Source: Peptococcaceae bacterium
GTDB taxonomy: Bacteria; Bacillota; Peptococcia; Peptococcales; Peptococcaceae
Length of the DNA: 43,072 nt
Reading direction: 5' to 3'
Assembly: GCA_900756555.1 (NCBI GenBank)
Contig: CAAEKP010000142.1
Span: 1 to 43,072, forward strand
Within the stretch, counting starts at the first letter, position 1. Each line of letters opens with the position of its first letter. A model generated the notes under the pieces. It saw nothing but the letters and a program-made list of their open reading frames with translations, was not told the DNA's origin and did not search any database. Of the stretch, positions 7,856 to 14,471 are shown in pieces. The position numbers and the translations under genes were made by a program.

Positions 7856-8770
7856 TCACTCCTTCCCATGAAAAAAGCCCCCTGACATATCGTGTCGTAC
7901 TTTGGAATCGTAGTAACAACCGATAGTTAGAGGGGCGTTGTAAATTGCGGCAAGTAGGTATTGCCGCATATTACGGACATTTGTTGTGTTTTCCTTCAGG
8001 CAATCAAGAACAAAACTGATATGCTCTGAATTCAACTTCATAAACCGACTTTTTACTACCTCTGCTGGCTTATCATCGCTTGCAATGCGTATCATCTTGC
8101 GATTGGTACACACGGTATCGACAATCAGCTCAAGAATTTCCTCCAGTATATCAATATCATAAGGATGCCTTGTTTTGAGAATTTCATACTCAAGCTGCTC
8201 CACAAAATACAAGCGATATTGCTCTCTCAAAGTCATCCCTTCGATTTCCCTTCCCTGAAAATCGGAAGAAAGGAAAGGATCAGTATCACTATAATCAGTA
8301 TAAATAGTATCAGTATTATTACCTTGTGCTTTCGACAATTCCAGAGTTGTGTTTTTGACAGTTCCAGAATTGTCATTTTGACAATTCAAGAATTGTCCTT
8401 CCACATGGTTATCCACCGAGTTATCCACAAAGTTTTTTACATAGATCAGATTGGGTTTTCCAAGACCTTGCCTTTTGCGTTCAATTAGACCGCATTTTCG
8501 CTCCAATTCATCCAGAAGTTTTACCGCTTTCTTCTCAGCACATCCAATGGAGCCTTTTATTTCATCAATCGTAAATATGATGTAGACTCGGCCTGCTTCA
8601 TCCATCCAGCCGTTTTTAGCTGACAGATTCATGCGGTCAAGCAAGATGCCATACAGCAGCTTAGCGTCAGTCGAAATATTCCAGAAACGTTCGTCAGTAA
8701 AGAGAACCTTTGGCACTCGGTAAAACGAGAACATTTCTGCCTGCTGACCGTAGAAATAATCAAAGCCCAC
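7856..8770 (-). CDS. repA: RepA_N-type replication initiator protein
   Basis: The protein has 304 residues. The first 110 residues, with FYRVPKVLFTDERFWNIST, AKLLYGILLDRMNLS and a winged-helix region with CAEKKAVKLLDELE, match the RepA N-terminal domain (PF06970) that binds origin DNA. A low-complexity linker (about residues 118-165) is encoded by repeated DNA that looks like the origin itself. The C-terminal half resembles the DUF6017-type host-specific domain. The start is a GTG after a GAGGTGGTGAG site. It overlaps the end of the upstream cysteine-rich gene by 11 bases. It probably drives autonomous replication of the excised element. Confidence 0.92.
   Translation of the reverse strand: MGFDYFYGQQAEMFSFYRVPKVLFTDERFWNISTDAKLLYGILLDRMNLSAKNGWMDEAGRVYIIFTIDEIKGSIGCAEKKAVKLLDELERKCGLIERKRQGLGKPNLIYVKNFVDNSVDNHVEGQFLNCQNDNSGTVKNTTLELSKAQGNNTDTIYTDYSDTDPFLSSDFQGREIEGMTLREQYRLYFVEQLEYEILKTRHPYDIDILEEILELIVDTVCTNRKMIRIASDDKPAEVVKSRFMKLNSEHISFVLDCLKENTTNVRNMRQYLLAAIYNAPLTIGCYYDSKVRHDMSGGFFHGKE
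7871..7936 (-). terminator. Possible terminator inside the 3' end of repA
   Basis: On the minus strand GCCCCT near 7936 can pair with AGGGGGC just before a run of six T at 7876-7871, with a long loop of about 45 bases. It overlaps the last codons of repA. Such a structure could reduce transcription into parA-parB; the long loop makes it weak. Confidence 0.35.
8281..8429. other. Likely replication origin inside repA: iterons, DnaA boxes and AT-rich tract
   Basis: Three tandem 23-base units occupy 8334-8356, 8357-8379 and 8380-8402. Each contains an imperfect palindrome; the third is GACAATTCAAGAATTGTC. Directly beside them are TTATCCACC (8409-8417) and TTATCCACA (8421-8429), matches to the DnaA box TTATNCACA. 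On the other side is an AT-rich tract at 8281-8325 with repeated CAGTAT, a possible unwinding element. RepA_N plasmids such as pAD1 and pSK41 are known to have their origin within the rep coding sequence, and this layout fits that rule. The repeat unit is not a multiple of three, so the protein repeat is not what is being conserved. Confidence 0.7.
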
Positions 8771-9086
8771 TCAATCTCACCACCTCTCCAGTTGGGAATG
8801 GATTCTCCTTTAAGGGAACATCTCGAATCGTACTCCCTGATTTGTGGTAGTGACATTGCGGATAGTAGCATGAACGATATTTCCATGAAGGCTGATGAAA
8901 TTCACACTCCCGGCATGAACGAGGAGACACCCGCTTACTGGAGCGAAAGCCAGGAACTTTCCGCATTGTTTTGTCAATGCGATCAAATTCTTTATTCTCA
9001 GTCATATCAGTGGATGCCGAGTTCTCGCATAATCTTTTTAGTACACCAGCCAATGCATGGATGATCTCGTCCATAAGGACATCCAT
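8760..9086 (-). CDS. Small cysteine-rich protein upstream of repA
   Basis: The protein has about 108 residues. The C-terminal part has several cysteines in a zinc-ribbon-like arrangement (CRECEFH, then CYYPQCHYH), followed by a VPLKENPFPTGEV tail. The N-terminus is helical with MDVLMDEIIHALAGVL. I do not know a named family. The start is uncertain: 9086 gives an opening close to the helix, and it overlaps the upstream cysteine-rich gene by about 80 bases in another frame. It also overlaps the repA start by 11 bases, so it belongs to the rep operon. Confidence 0.6.
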   Translation of the reverse strand: MDVLMDEIIHALAGVLKRLCENSASTDMTENKEFDRIDKTMRKVPGFRSSKRVSPRSCRECEFHQPSWKYRSCYYPQCHYHKSGSTIRDVPLKENPFPTGEVVRLSGL

Positions 9087-9231
9087 CACATTCCGTCTTG
9101 ACCTTTTTAGGTACACTAATCAGGTAATAGCAATTCTCTTTGCCCAGACTACAGCCCTTTCTCGTACCTTTCCAAAAATAGCATTTACTGCAGTCGCTTG
9201 GCTTGTCTGCGGCATAAGTTACCTCCTGCAC
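9007..9231 (-). CDS. Small cysteine-rich (putative zinc-binding) protein, first gene of the rep operon
   Basis: The protein has about 74 residues with eight cysteines in the pattern CSKCYFWKG, GCSLGKENC, CDGCPYGRDHPC and GWC, which suggests one or two zinc-binding knuckles. Similar short proteins precede repA in Firmicute conjugative elements; their role is not established. The GTG at 9231 is preferred because GGAGG lies 7 bases upstream; an ATG five codons earlier has no site. It starts just after a terminator and a palindrome, which may control the whole rep operon. Confidence 0.65.
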   Translation of the reverse strand: MQEVTYAADKPSDCSKCYFWKGTRKGCSLGKENCYYLISVPKKVKTECDGCPYGRDHPCIGWCTKKIMRELGIH

Positions 9232-9256
9232 ATCCTCACCTCCCATCGTTTGTATT

Positions 9257-9274
9257 TTCCTGATAATTCAGGAA
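9257..9274. promoter_or_regulatory. Perfect palindrome between terminator and rep operon
   Basis: TTCCTGATAATTCAGGAA is an exact 7-bp inverted repeat with a 4-base centre. It lies 26 bases upstream of the first rep-operon start codon and directly downstream of the T-tract of the terminator at 9276-9324. It could be a protein operator or an RNA hairpin that continues the leader structure. Confidence 0.55.
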
Positions 9275-9275
9275 T

Positions 9276-9324
9276 AAAAAAAGAGCGTCTATCCAGCCCC
9301 GGAGTAGGGGCGAATAAACGCTCT
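9276..9324 (-). terminator. Strong intrinsic terminator before the rep operon
   Basis: On the minus strand AGAGCGT pairs with ACGCTCT, the stem continues through a mixed G-U section, and GCCCC pairs with GGGGC around a 6-base loop, with one bulge. A run of T follows. It ends transcripts from the DUF5348 gene. It may act as an attenuator for the rep operon, because only about 45 bases remain before the next start codon. Confidence 0.85.
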
Positions 9325-9381
9325 ATGTAATCTGTATTCAGTTGTTCGGCGCATCTCTCTGAAAGAGATACGCCATGATTT

Positions 9382-9606
9382 TTATGCCATCCTCACTCTT
9401 AATCCTGAAATGGAAGAAGTGGGGATACCAACGAGATACCAGCCTTTGTCGCCCCAGTCATACTCAATCCGGGTAGGCTTCCAACGGTTACCTACGAATA
9501 CATCCATACAAGTTCCGCAATGGAGACCACCGTAGTATTCTTCCAAACCAAACCGCACATCCATGCGCTCTGATTCAGTATCATAAATCAATACACCTTG
9601 CTTCAT
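9382..9606 (-). CDS. DUF5348 family protein
   Basis: The protein has 74 residues, opening KQGVLIYDTESERMDVRFG, then YYGGLHCGTCMDVFV and a GWYLVG...SGLRVRMA end. This is the pattern of the small DUF5348 proteins found at the leading end of Firmicute conjugative elements. No function is known. GGAGG lies 8 bases before the ATG; the frame stays open upstream, but without a ribosome site. It is the outermost recognisable gene of the element on this side. Confidence 0.75.
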   Translation of the reverse strand: MKQGVLIYDTESERMDVRFGLEEYYGGLHCGTCMDVFVGNRWKPTRIEYDWGDKGWYLVGIPTSSISGLRVRMA

Positions 9607-9859
9607 AAATCCAGACCTCCTATCATTTGGATCATAGCCATGTTGCCGGACTTTTATACAGTCAACCAGCAGATGCAAACTACTTCTTCCTACATGTTTC
9701 TCAATGGGTTTTGGTCTGAATTCTTTTGGACAAAATCAGCGAAAAACCCAGTGTTTTCAAGGCTTCCAACCTTTTGTCCTATTATAACTCAATAGTCAAT
9801 TCTGCGGACAATACCTGTTGCTTTCATACATAAAAAACTCCCTTCTGAGTCTACTTAAA

Positions 9860-9886
9860 TTGTACTGATACAACTGCGCTTATAAT
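9860..9886 (+). promoter_or_regulatory. Possible promoter with operator-like palindrome
   Basis: TTGTAC at 9860 and TATAAT at 9881-9886 are separated by 15 bases, a short spacer. The -35 lies inside the inverted repeat TTGTA-CTGA-TACAA. It points toward the kinase gene at 10,034, or it may be an outward promoter of the element. Confidence 0.35.
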
Positions 9887-10003
9887 CTGAGGATGCAGCC
9901 CATCTTTATAGAGAGTATTTGTTATTTCGGAAAAAATATGTAGAAAAGAGGTGCGTAAAATTTACCAATGCTCACAAAATCAGCGGCAATTAATGCAGAA
10001 ATA

Positions 10004-10012
10004 TGGTATAAT
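10004..10012 (+). promoter_or_regulatory. Extended -10 promoter of the KdpD-like kinase gene
   Basis: TGGTATAAT gives a perfect -10 with a TGn extension, about 22 bases before the ATG at 10,034. The -35 region is poor, as is usual for extended -10 promoters. The transcript leader would be very short. Confidence 0.5.
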
Positions 10013-10033
10013 CAAGCAAAGGGGGCATATTGT

Positions 10034-11548
10034 ATGAAAAAACAAGAGCGATTTAGTACCATACAGGAATTCTCCTATCATTTTGTGGTGGCAGCGGTGT
10101 TATTATTGACAGCTACGCTGGTGAATTATTTGATTATTGCGTTATACGGAAAAAATGTGAATGTTTCCGGCATTTATTTGCTGGCGGTGATTTTGATTTC
10201 GTTGTTTACCGGCAGTTATTTCTGGGGTATGTTGAGCGCTGTGTGCAGTGTAGTGGGTACCAATTTTTGTTTTACCTATCCTTATTTTGCTATTGATTTT
10301 TCATTGAGTGGTTATCCGCTGACTTTTTTGATTATGGCGGCGGTGGCGGTGGGCAGCTGCGCACTGACAGTAAATATGCGGAAACAACGAGATGAGGCTC
10401 ATTTGCGGGAACAGTTTGCTAACAGCCTGAATGAGATGGATCGAAAGCTGCTGCAGATTGATGCGAAAGCGCCAATTGTGGATTTGTTGTTAGAATATTT
10501 ATATACACAGTTAGAACGGCCTGTGCTTTATTTTGAGTTGCAAGGAAATAAGATTACCTGTCTGGGATATTTGGGCGATGTAAAAGAAACATTGCAGCCT
10601 GCTTATTATGAAGTCTTGTGTCAGTCTTTACAGCAGGTTAGGCAAGGCATGGAGGAAAACACGGCAGCTGGGTTTTTGAATATTCCAGTTGCGCGGCAGG
10701 ATAAAGTGTTTGGTGTGGCATGCATTTTATTGGGTGATGAAATGCTATCAGCAGAAATGCGCAGCTATGCTCAAGGATTGGTGAATCACTTTGCCATTGC
10801 CTTTGAGCGGCAGGAATTGAGCGAGGCACAGCATCAAATACTGCTGGAAAAACAGGCAGAACAGACCAGAAGCTATCTCTTGCGGGCAATCTCACATGAT
10901 TTGCGTACTCCACTGACCGGCATTTTGGGTGCCAGTGGGGCTATCCTGGACAATGGAGAACGGATACAGCCGGAGTTGTCCCGACGGCTGATGCAGGACA
11001 TTCATGAGGAAGCACAGTGGCTATTGCGAATGATTGAGAATGTGTTGTCGGTGACGAAGATTGGCAATTATAATCCGGAGTTAAAGAAAACACTGGAGCC
11101 AGTGGAGGAAGTACTGGCTGATTCCGTGGCTCGTTGTAAAAAATATTTTCCTGATTTAAAAATTGAGATTCATTTGCCGGATGACTTTATTATGTTGCCC
11201 ATGGATCCCATCCTGATTCGGCAGGTAGTAACCAATTTGATTGACAATGCTTATCGGCACGGCAACAGCAAAGAAAAAATAGAGCTGGATGTGCAGACGG
11301 ATGAGCAATTTGTATCAATTTCTGTACAGGATTATGGCAAAGGGTTACCGCAGGAAGATTTAAAGCAGCTTTTCTATGGGTTGAAAGAAGAGAGAATGCA
11401 GGGCGGCGATGGTGCTCGCGGTTTGGGCTTGGGCATGACGATCTGTAAGACTATCGTAGAAGCTCATGATGGAAAAATATTTGCAGAAAATATAGAAGGA
11501 AAAGGGTTAAAAGTTACGTTTCAGTTACCAGTAGAGGAGGTTGCATGA
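10034..11548 (+). CDS. KdpD-like sensor histidine kinase without the KdpD/USP N-terminal part
   Basis: The protein has 504 residues. Three to four membrane helices at about residues 15-110 form a DUF4118-type sensor region as in KdpD. A GAF-like segment follows, then HisKA with ISHDLRTPLTG (phospho-His near 287) and HATPase_c with NLIDNAYRHG near 400 and GLGLGM near 463. KdpD is about 900 residues because it carries an N-terminal KdpD ATP-binding and USP domain; these are absent here and there is no room for them upstream. AAGGGGG precedes the ATG. It is co-transcribed with the following response regulator. Genes for the KdpFABC potassium pump are not nearby, so the signal and targets are unknown; potassium or turgor is only a family-based guess. 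Confidence 0.88.
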   Translation: MKKQERFSTIQEFSYHFVVAAVLLLTATLVNYLIIALYGKNVNVSGIYLLAVILISLFTGSYFWGMLSAVCSVVGTNFCFTYPYFAIDFSLSGYPLTFLIMAAVAVGSCALTVNMRKQRDEAHLREQFANSLNEMDRKLLQIDAKAPIVDLLLEYLYTQLERPVLYFELQGNKITCLGYLGDVKETLQPAYYEVLCQSLQQVRQGMEENTAAGFLNIPVARQDKVFGVACILLGDEMLSAEMRSYAQGLVNHFAIAFERQELSEAQHQILLEKQAEQTRSYLLRAISHDLRTPLTGILGASGAILDNGERIQPELSRRLMQDIHEEAQWLLRMIENVLSVTKIGNYNPELKKTLEPVEEVLADSVARCKKYFPDLKIEIHLPDDFIMLPMDPILIRQVVTNLIDNAYRHGNSKEKIELDVQTDEQFVSISVQDYGKGLPQEDLKQLFYGLKEERMQGGDGARGLGLGMTICKTIVEAHDGKIFAENIEGKGLKVTFQLPVEEVA

Positions 11549-11549
11549 T

Positions 11550-12254
11550 ATGAATGGAAATGTTTTAATTGTTGAAGATGAAGAGGCTATTGTGAATGTG
11601 TTGGCGTCTATTTTAATTACGAATGAGTATATTCCAGTTGTAGCTAAAAACGGTGAACAGGCGTTGATGATGTTGCGTTCTTTTGAGCCGGATGTGGTTT
11701 TACTGGATTTGGGATTGCCGGATATGGATGGCCTGCAGGTGTTGAACAAAATAAAAGAAGGCCATCATTGTCCTGTACTGGTGGTATCTGCCCGCGATAA
11801 GGAGTGGGAGAAGGTAGATGCACTGGATCAGGGCGCTGATGATTATATCACCAAGCCTTTTGGCAATTCAGAGCTGTTAGCCCGCATTCGGGTGGCTATG
11901 CGCAATCGGTCGGAGGGTGACGGGCGGGCAGCCAGCAACAAACGGGTATACTGCTGCGGCAAACTGCGGGTTGATATGGAAAAACACGTTGTGACACTGA
12001 ACAATGAGCGGGTGCATTTGACCAAAAATGAACTGCGTATTATGGAACTGCTGAGTCAAAGTCCGGGCAAAGTGTTGACCTATGATTATCTGATTAAAAA
12101 TATCTGGGGCGCGGATATGCCGGAAAATAATCGTATTTTGCGGGTAAATATGGCAAATATCCGCCGCAAGCTGGAAGAAAACCCAGCAGAACCTAAATAT
12201 ATTATCACCGAAATCGGTGTAGGTTATCGACTGGCCGATGAAAGTTTTGTTTAA
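11550..12254 (+). CDS. KdpE-like OmpR-family response regulator
   Basis: The protein has 234 residues. A receiver domain opens with VLIVEDEEAI, has the phospho-acceptor Asp in VVLLDLGLPDMDG near residue 50, and ends with the conserved Lys in DDYITKPFG near 100. A winged-helix output domain of the OmpR/PhoB type follows (HLTKNELRIMELL, LTYDYLIKNIWG, RVNMANIRRKLE, YIITEIGVGYRL). The ATG at 11,550 overlaps the end of the kinase gene region by one base spacing after GAGGAGG. It is the cognate partner of the KdpD-like kinase. The nearest downstream candidate target is the papain-fold gene, but no binding site is evident. Confidence 0.92.
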   Translation: MNGNVLIVEDEEAIVNVLASILITNEYIPVVAKNGEQALMMLRSFEPDVVLLDLGLPDMDGLQVLNKIKEGHHCPVLVVSARDKEWEKVDALDQGADDYITKPFGNSELLARIRVAMRNRSEGDGRAASNKRVYCCGKLRVDMEKHVVTLNNERVHLTKNELRIMELLSQSPGKVLTYDYLIKNIWGADMPENNRILRVNMANIRRKLEENPAEPKYIITEIGVGYRLADESFV

Positions 12255-12337
12255 AGAATTTTATTTAAAAAGATAGTTTAACGTCCGTTTTTGTAACAGA
12301 CAGTGACCGACAAATTATGTGCAGAGGAGCTGACAGA

Positions 12338-12937
12338 ATGAAGAAACCCTATGTCAGTCTGCGGGCATTCTCTCGCGATGGCTATATTGTTGATCAGCGG
12401 CTGCTGAAAAATTTACCCTATGGAATGAAGCAGTCCAACTATAACGGTTGCGGCTGGGTGGCGGCGTATAATTTCCTGCGTGCCTGCGGGCGAAAAAAAG
12501 AATATGACATCGTGCGGCAGCAGTTGGAGGACAGTTTGATTTTTGGAGGCTTAGTGGGCACTCACATCATACAACTATACCTCTATCTGCGTCGGCATGG
12601 GTTTCATCTGTATTGGGCCTGGGGGCGTGAAGCGGCTCTGAAAAAGGCGCAACAGTGTAAGGCAGGCATATTGTTTTATTTTAATGGCACGGCGCTGCAT
12701 TTTGTCACTTTTGTGCCGGCACTGGAGGAGGAAGTGGCTTTGGCGCAGCAAACCGACAATGCCGTGCAGGATGATGTCAATTTGGCTGATACAGCAGGAA
12801 CGAATGAAAGCGTGAAGCCACAGTGGTATCGGTTTTTCAATGGACGGATGGGCAGTATGCAGGATTATGACATGCTAGAGCATTTTCTGGACAGTGAGAG
12901 CCAGACATCCGTTTTAATTCAGCTGACAACAAAATAG
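12338..12937 (+). CDS. C39-like papain-fold protein of unknown function
   Basis: The protein has 199 residues. NYNGCGWVAAYNFLRACG near residue 40 looks like the catalytic Cys helix of C39-like cysteine peptidases, and ALHFVTFVPA near 125 like the catalytic His strand. A charged insertion of about 35 residues (near 130-165) separates the last strand, which begins at QWYRFFNG. There is no signal peptide, no transporter next to it and no double-glycine precursor gene, so it is not an obvious bacteriocin-export protease. GAGGAG lies 9 bases before the ATG. A terminator follows at 13,006. Function is unknown; a peptidase or transglutaminase-like activity is possible. Confidence 0.65.
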   Translation: MKKPYVSLRAFSRDGYIVDQRLLKNLPYGMKQSNYNGCGWVAAYNFLRACGRKKEYDIVRQQLEDSLIFGGLVGTHIIQLYLYLRRHGFHLYWAWGREAALKKAQQCKAGILFYFNGTALHFVTFVPALEEEVALAQQTDNAVQDDVNLADTAGTNESVKPQWYRFFNGRMGSMQDYDMLEHFLDSESQTSVLIQLTTK

Positions 12938-13005
12938 TGGAAGTGAGTTGCTCATCTGGCAAAATTTTTGCAGATTTTATCTAAAATTTAGTGACTTAGT
13001 TGTTT

Positions 13006-13032
13006 TCCTTGCCAACCGGCAAGGATTTTTTT
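13006..13032 (+). terminator. Intrinsic terminator after the papain-fold gene
   Basis: TCCTTGCC and GGCAAGGA form an 8-bp stem with a 4-base loop, followed by seven T. The 187 bases between it and the next start codon are AT-rich and contain two TGTTAAAATA boxes, possible -10 regions. Confidence 0.9.
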
Positions 13033-13219
13033 AGATTTAGCAATGTACTACATAATTCTGGTGTGATTTGCCTGAAAAATTTGTGTTAAAATAAAAATTT
13101 AAGCAAATCTTAAGAATTTTCTTAGTATTTTGTAAACAATCCGTAAGATAAACATGTTAAAATAGGTGTACGGAAAATTGAAAAATATTAGACAATGTTA
13201 TAAAGATAAGGGTGGAACA

Positions 13220-13927
13220 GTGTTATTGCGAATGATATCAAAATTAATTCGGAAGGTTATTGTATTAGCCTTTCTTTGTGTTTTTCTGTTTGGCGGGTGG
13301 CTGATTTATGGCGGCTATCAGATGTATCAGCAGGCGTTGGACGAGCAGCCGGTGCAGCAGGTATTGGCACAGATTGAAAATAAGCCGAACTATACGGAAT
13401 TGGCAGAATTGCCGCAGGTTTATAAAAACGCAGTGATTTCTACCGAAGATCATCGTTTTTACACTCATAAAGGGATTGACGTAATTGCCATCGTCCGCGC
13501 TCTGTGGCACGATATTCAGGCGGGCAGCATGGTGGAAGGTGGCAGCACCATTACACAGCAATTGGCGAAGAATCAGTTTTTTACTCAGAAAAAAGAACTG
13601 ACTCGAAAAGTTGCCGAGGTATTTATGGCACGGGAAATAGAAAGGCTGTACGAGAAAGATAAAATTCTGGAATTATACATTAACAGTATATATTATGGCG
13701 AAGGATACTATAGTGTCTATGATGCCAGTATGGGTTATTTCGGCAAAAAACCGTCAGAACTCAGTGATAGTGAAGCCACGCTGCTGGTGGGCATACCAAA
13801 TGCACCGTCGGTGTATGCGCCCACAGCCAATGCAGAATTAGGCCGTCAGCGTCAGCATCAGGTGTTAGAAGATATGGTAATCTGGGGGTATCTGACCCAA
13901 GAGGAAGCTGCTGCCATAGCTCTTTAA
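13220..13927 (+). CDS. mtgA: Monofunctional peptidoglycan glycosyltransferase (GT51)
   Basis: The protein has about 235 residues. An N-terminal membrane anchor (about residues 10-32) precedes the GT51 fold with its motifs in order: STEDHRFYTHKGID (catalytic Glu in the EDxxFxxHxG motif), GGSTITQQLAKN, the KDKILELYINSIYYG region and LLVGIPNAPSVYAP. It polymerises lipid II into glycan strands on the outer face of the membrane. No transpeptidase domain follows, so it is a monofunctional enzyme like MtgA. The start is uncertain; the GTG at 13,220 follows AAGGGTG, and another GTG at 13,166 lacks a site. It lies next to spoIIID and mreB, a cell-wall growth context. Confidence 0.88.
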   Translation: MLLRMISKLIRKVIVLAFLCVFLFGGWLIYGGYQMYQQALDEQPVQQVLAQIENKPNYTELAELPQVYKNAVISTEDHRFYTHKGIDVIAIVRALWHDIQAGSMVEGGSTITQQLAKNQFFTQKKELTRKVAEVFMAREIERLYEKDKILELYINSIYYGEGYYSVYDASMGYFGKKPSELSDSEATLLVGIPNAPSVYAPTANAELGRQRQHQVLEDMVIWGYLTQEEAAAIAL

Positions 13928-14027
13928 AAACAGGCTGAATTTTCTGTAAAACAGTCATGGTACCAGCAGTGCCAACATATACTGCATAATAAAATACTCC
14001 GTTCGGTGTGGGCGTGGGAGGTACATT

Positions 14028-14357
14028 ATGCAGGAATATATCGAAAAGCGTGTGTTGGAAATCTGTGATTATATGATACAGACAGGAGCTACTGTGCGTC
14101 AGGCAGCTGTACAGTTTGGTGTGAGCAAATCGACAGTTCATAAAGATTTGACCGAGCGATTACCGGAACTGAATAAAGAACAGTTTGAAAAGGTAAAAGT
14201 GGTGTTGGAGAACAACAAAGCGGAACGGCATTTGCGCGGCGGGGAGGCAACCAGAAAAAAATATGCCCATCAGCTGCAAAGTTGGACAAAAAATGAGAAA
14301 AATAGAAAATTGGACAGAAAAATGACTTGTATTAATGGGAAAAAAATAATACAATAA
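14028..14357 (+). CDS. spoIIID: SpoIIID family transcriptional regulator
   Basis: The protein has 109 residues. It shows the SpoIIID layout: EYIEKRVLEICDYMIQTGAT, a helix-turn-helix at about residues 23-48 with VRQAAVQFGVSKSTVHKDL, the ERLPELN segment, and the HLRGGEATRKKYA end. The final 20 residues are a basic extension beyond the usual 90 or so. In Bacillus SpoIIID is a mother-cell sporulation regulator and lies just before mbl, the same order as here. Other sporulation genes are absent from the window, and in lineages that no longer sporulate the protein may have been retained for another role. AGGTACATT precedes the ATG. Confidence 0.88.
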   Translation: MQEYIEKRVLEICDYMIQTGATVRQAAVQFGVSKSTVHKDLTERLPELNKEQFEKVKVVLENNKAERHLRGGEATRKKYAHQLQSWTKNEKNRKLDRKMTCINGKKIIQ

Positions 14358-14471
14358 TAGGTACTGAATTTATGTTGAATCAGGCGACTTATTAGTGTTT
14401 ATAGAGAAAAAACAGATGAAATCAGGATCGCAGTTATTTAGAATAGATAGATGTAGAAGGAGAGAAAACCA

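Larger units (their letters stand above)
1..9700 (-). mobile_element. End of an integrative and conjugative element (replication, partition and coupling-protein part)
   Basis: All genes from 1 to about 9,606 lie on the minus strand. They include markers of conjugative elements: RepA_N-type initiator, ParA, ParB, PcfB, VirD4/TraG coupling ATPase and the start of a Maff2 protein. This order (rep-par first, then accessory genes, then PcfB-VirD4-Maff2) is the one seen in Tn1549-like elements of Clostridia and other Firmicutes. The element runs off the left edge of the window, so integrase, excisionase, relaxase and VirB4/VirB6 are not seen. The right boundary is inferred: the next gene at 10,034 is on the other strand and has no link to conjugation. 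A conjugative plasmid misjoined to the chromosome is less likely but not excluded. Confidence 0.85.
9607..10033. other. Gene-free region that should hold the element-chromosome junction
   Basis: No convincing gene is present. The stretch is AT-rich. It holds an inverted repeat GGACAAAA (9728-9735) / TTTTGTCC (9772-9779) and a 12-base direct repeat ACAAAATCAGCG at 9730-9741 and 9974-9985. It also holds the palindrome TTGTACTGATACAA at 9860-9873. The switch from minus-strand element genes to plus-strand chromosomal genes happens here. I cannot fix the exact attachment site without the other end of the element. Confidence 0.5.

Noticed and set aside
8334..8402. Short tandem repeats that might be a CRISPR array
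   Set aside because: The three 23-base units are directly adjacent with no spacers and lie inside repA; iterons are a better fit. No CRISPR array or cas gene is seen anywhere in the window.
9598..9795. 65-codon plus-strand frame at the element end
   Set aside because: It overlaps the ribosome site and start of DUF5348, has no ribosome site of its own and no recognisable features.
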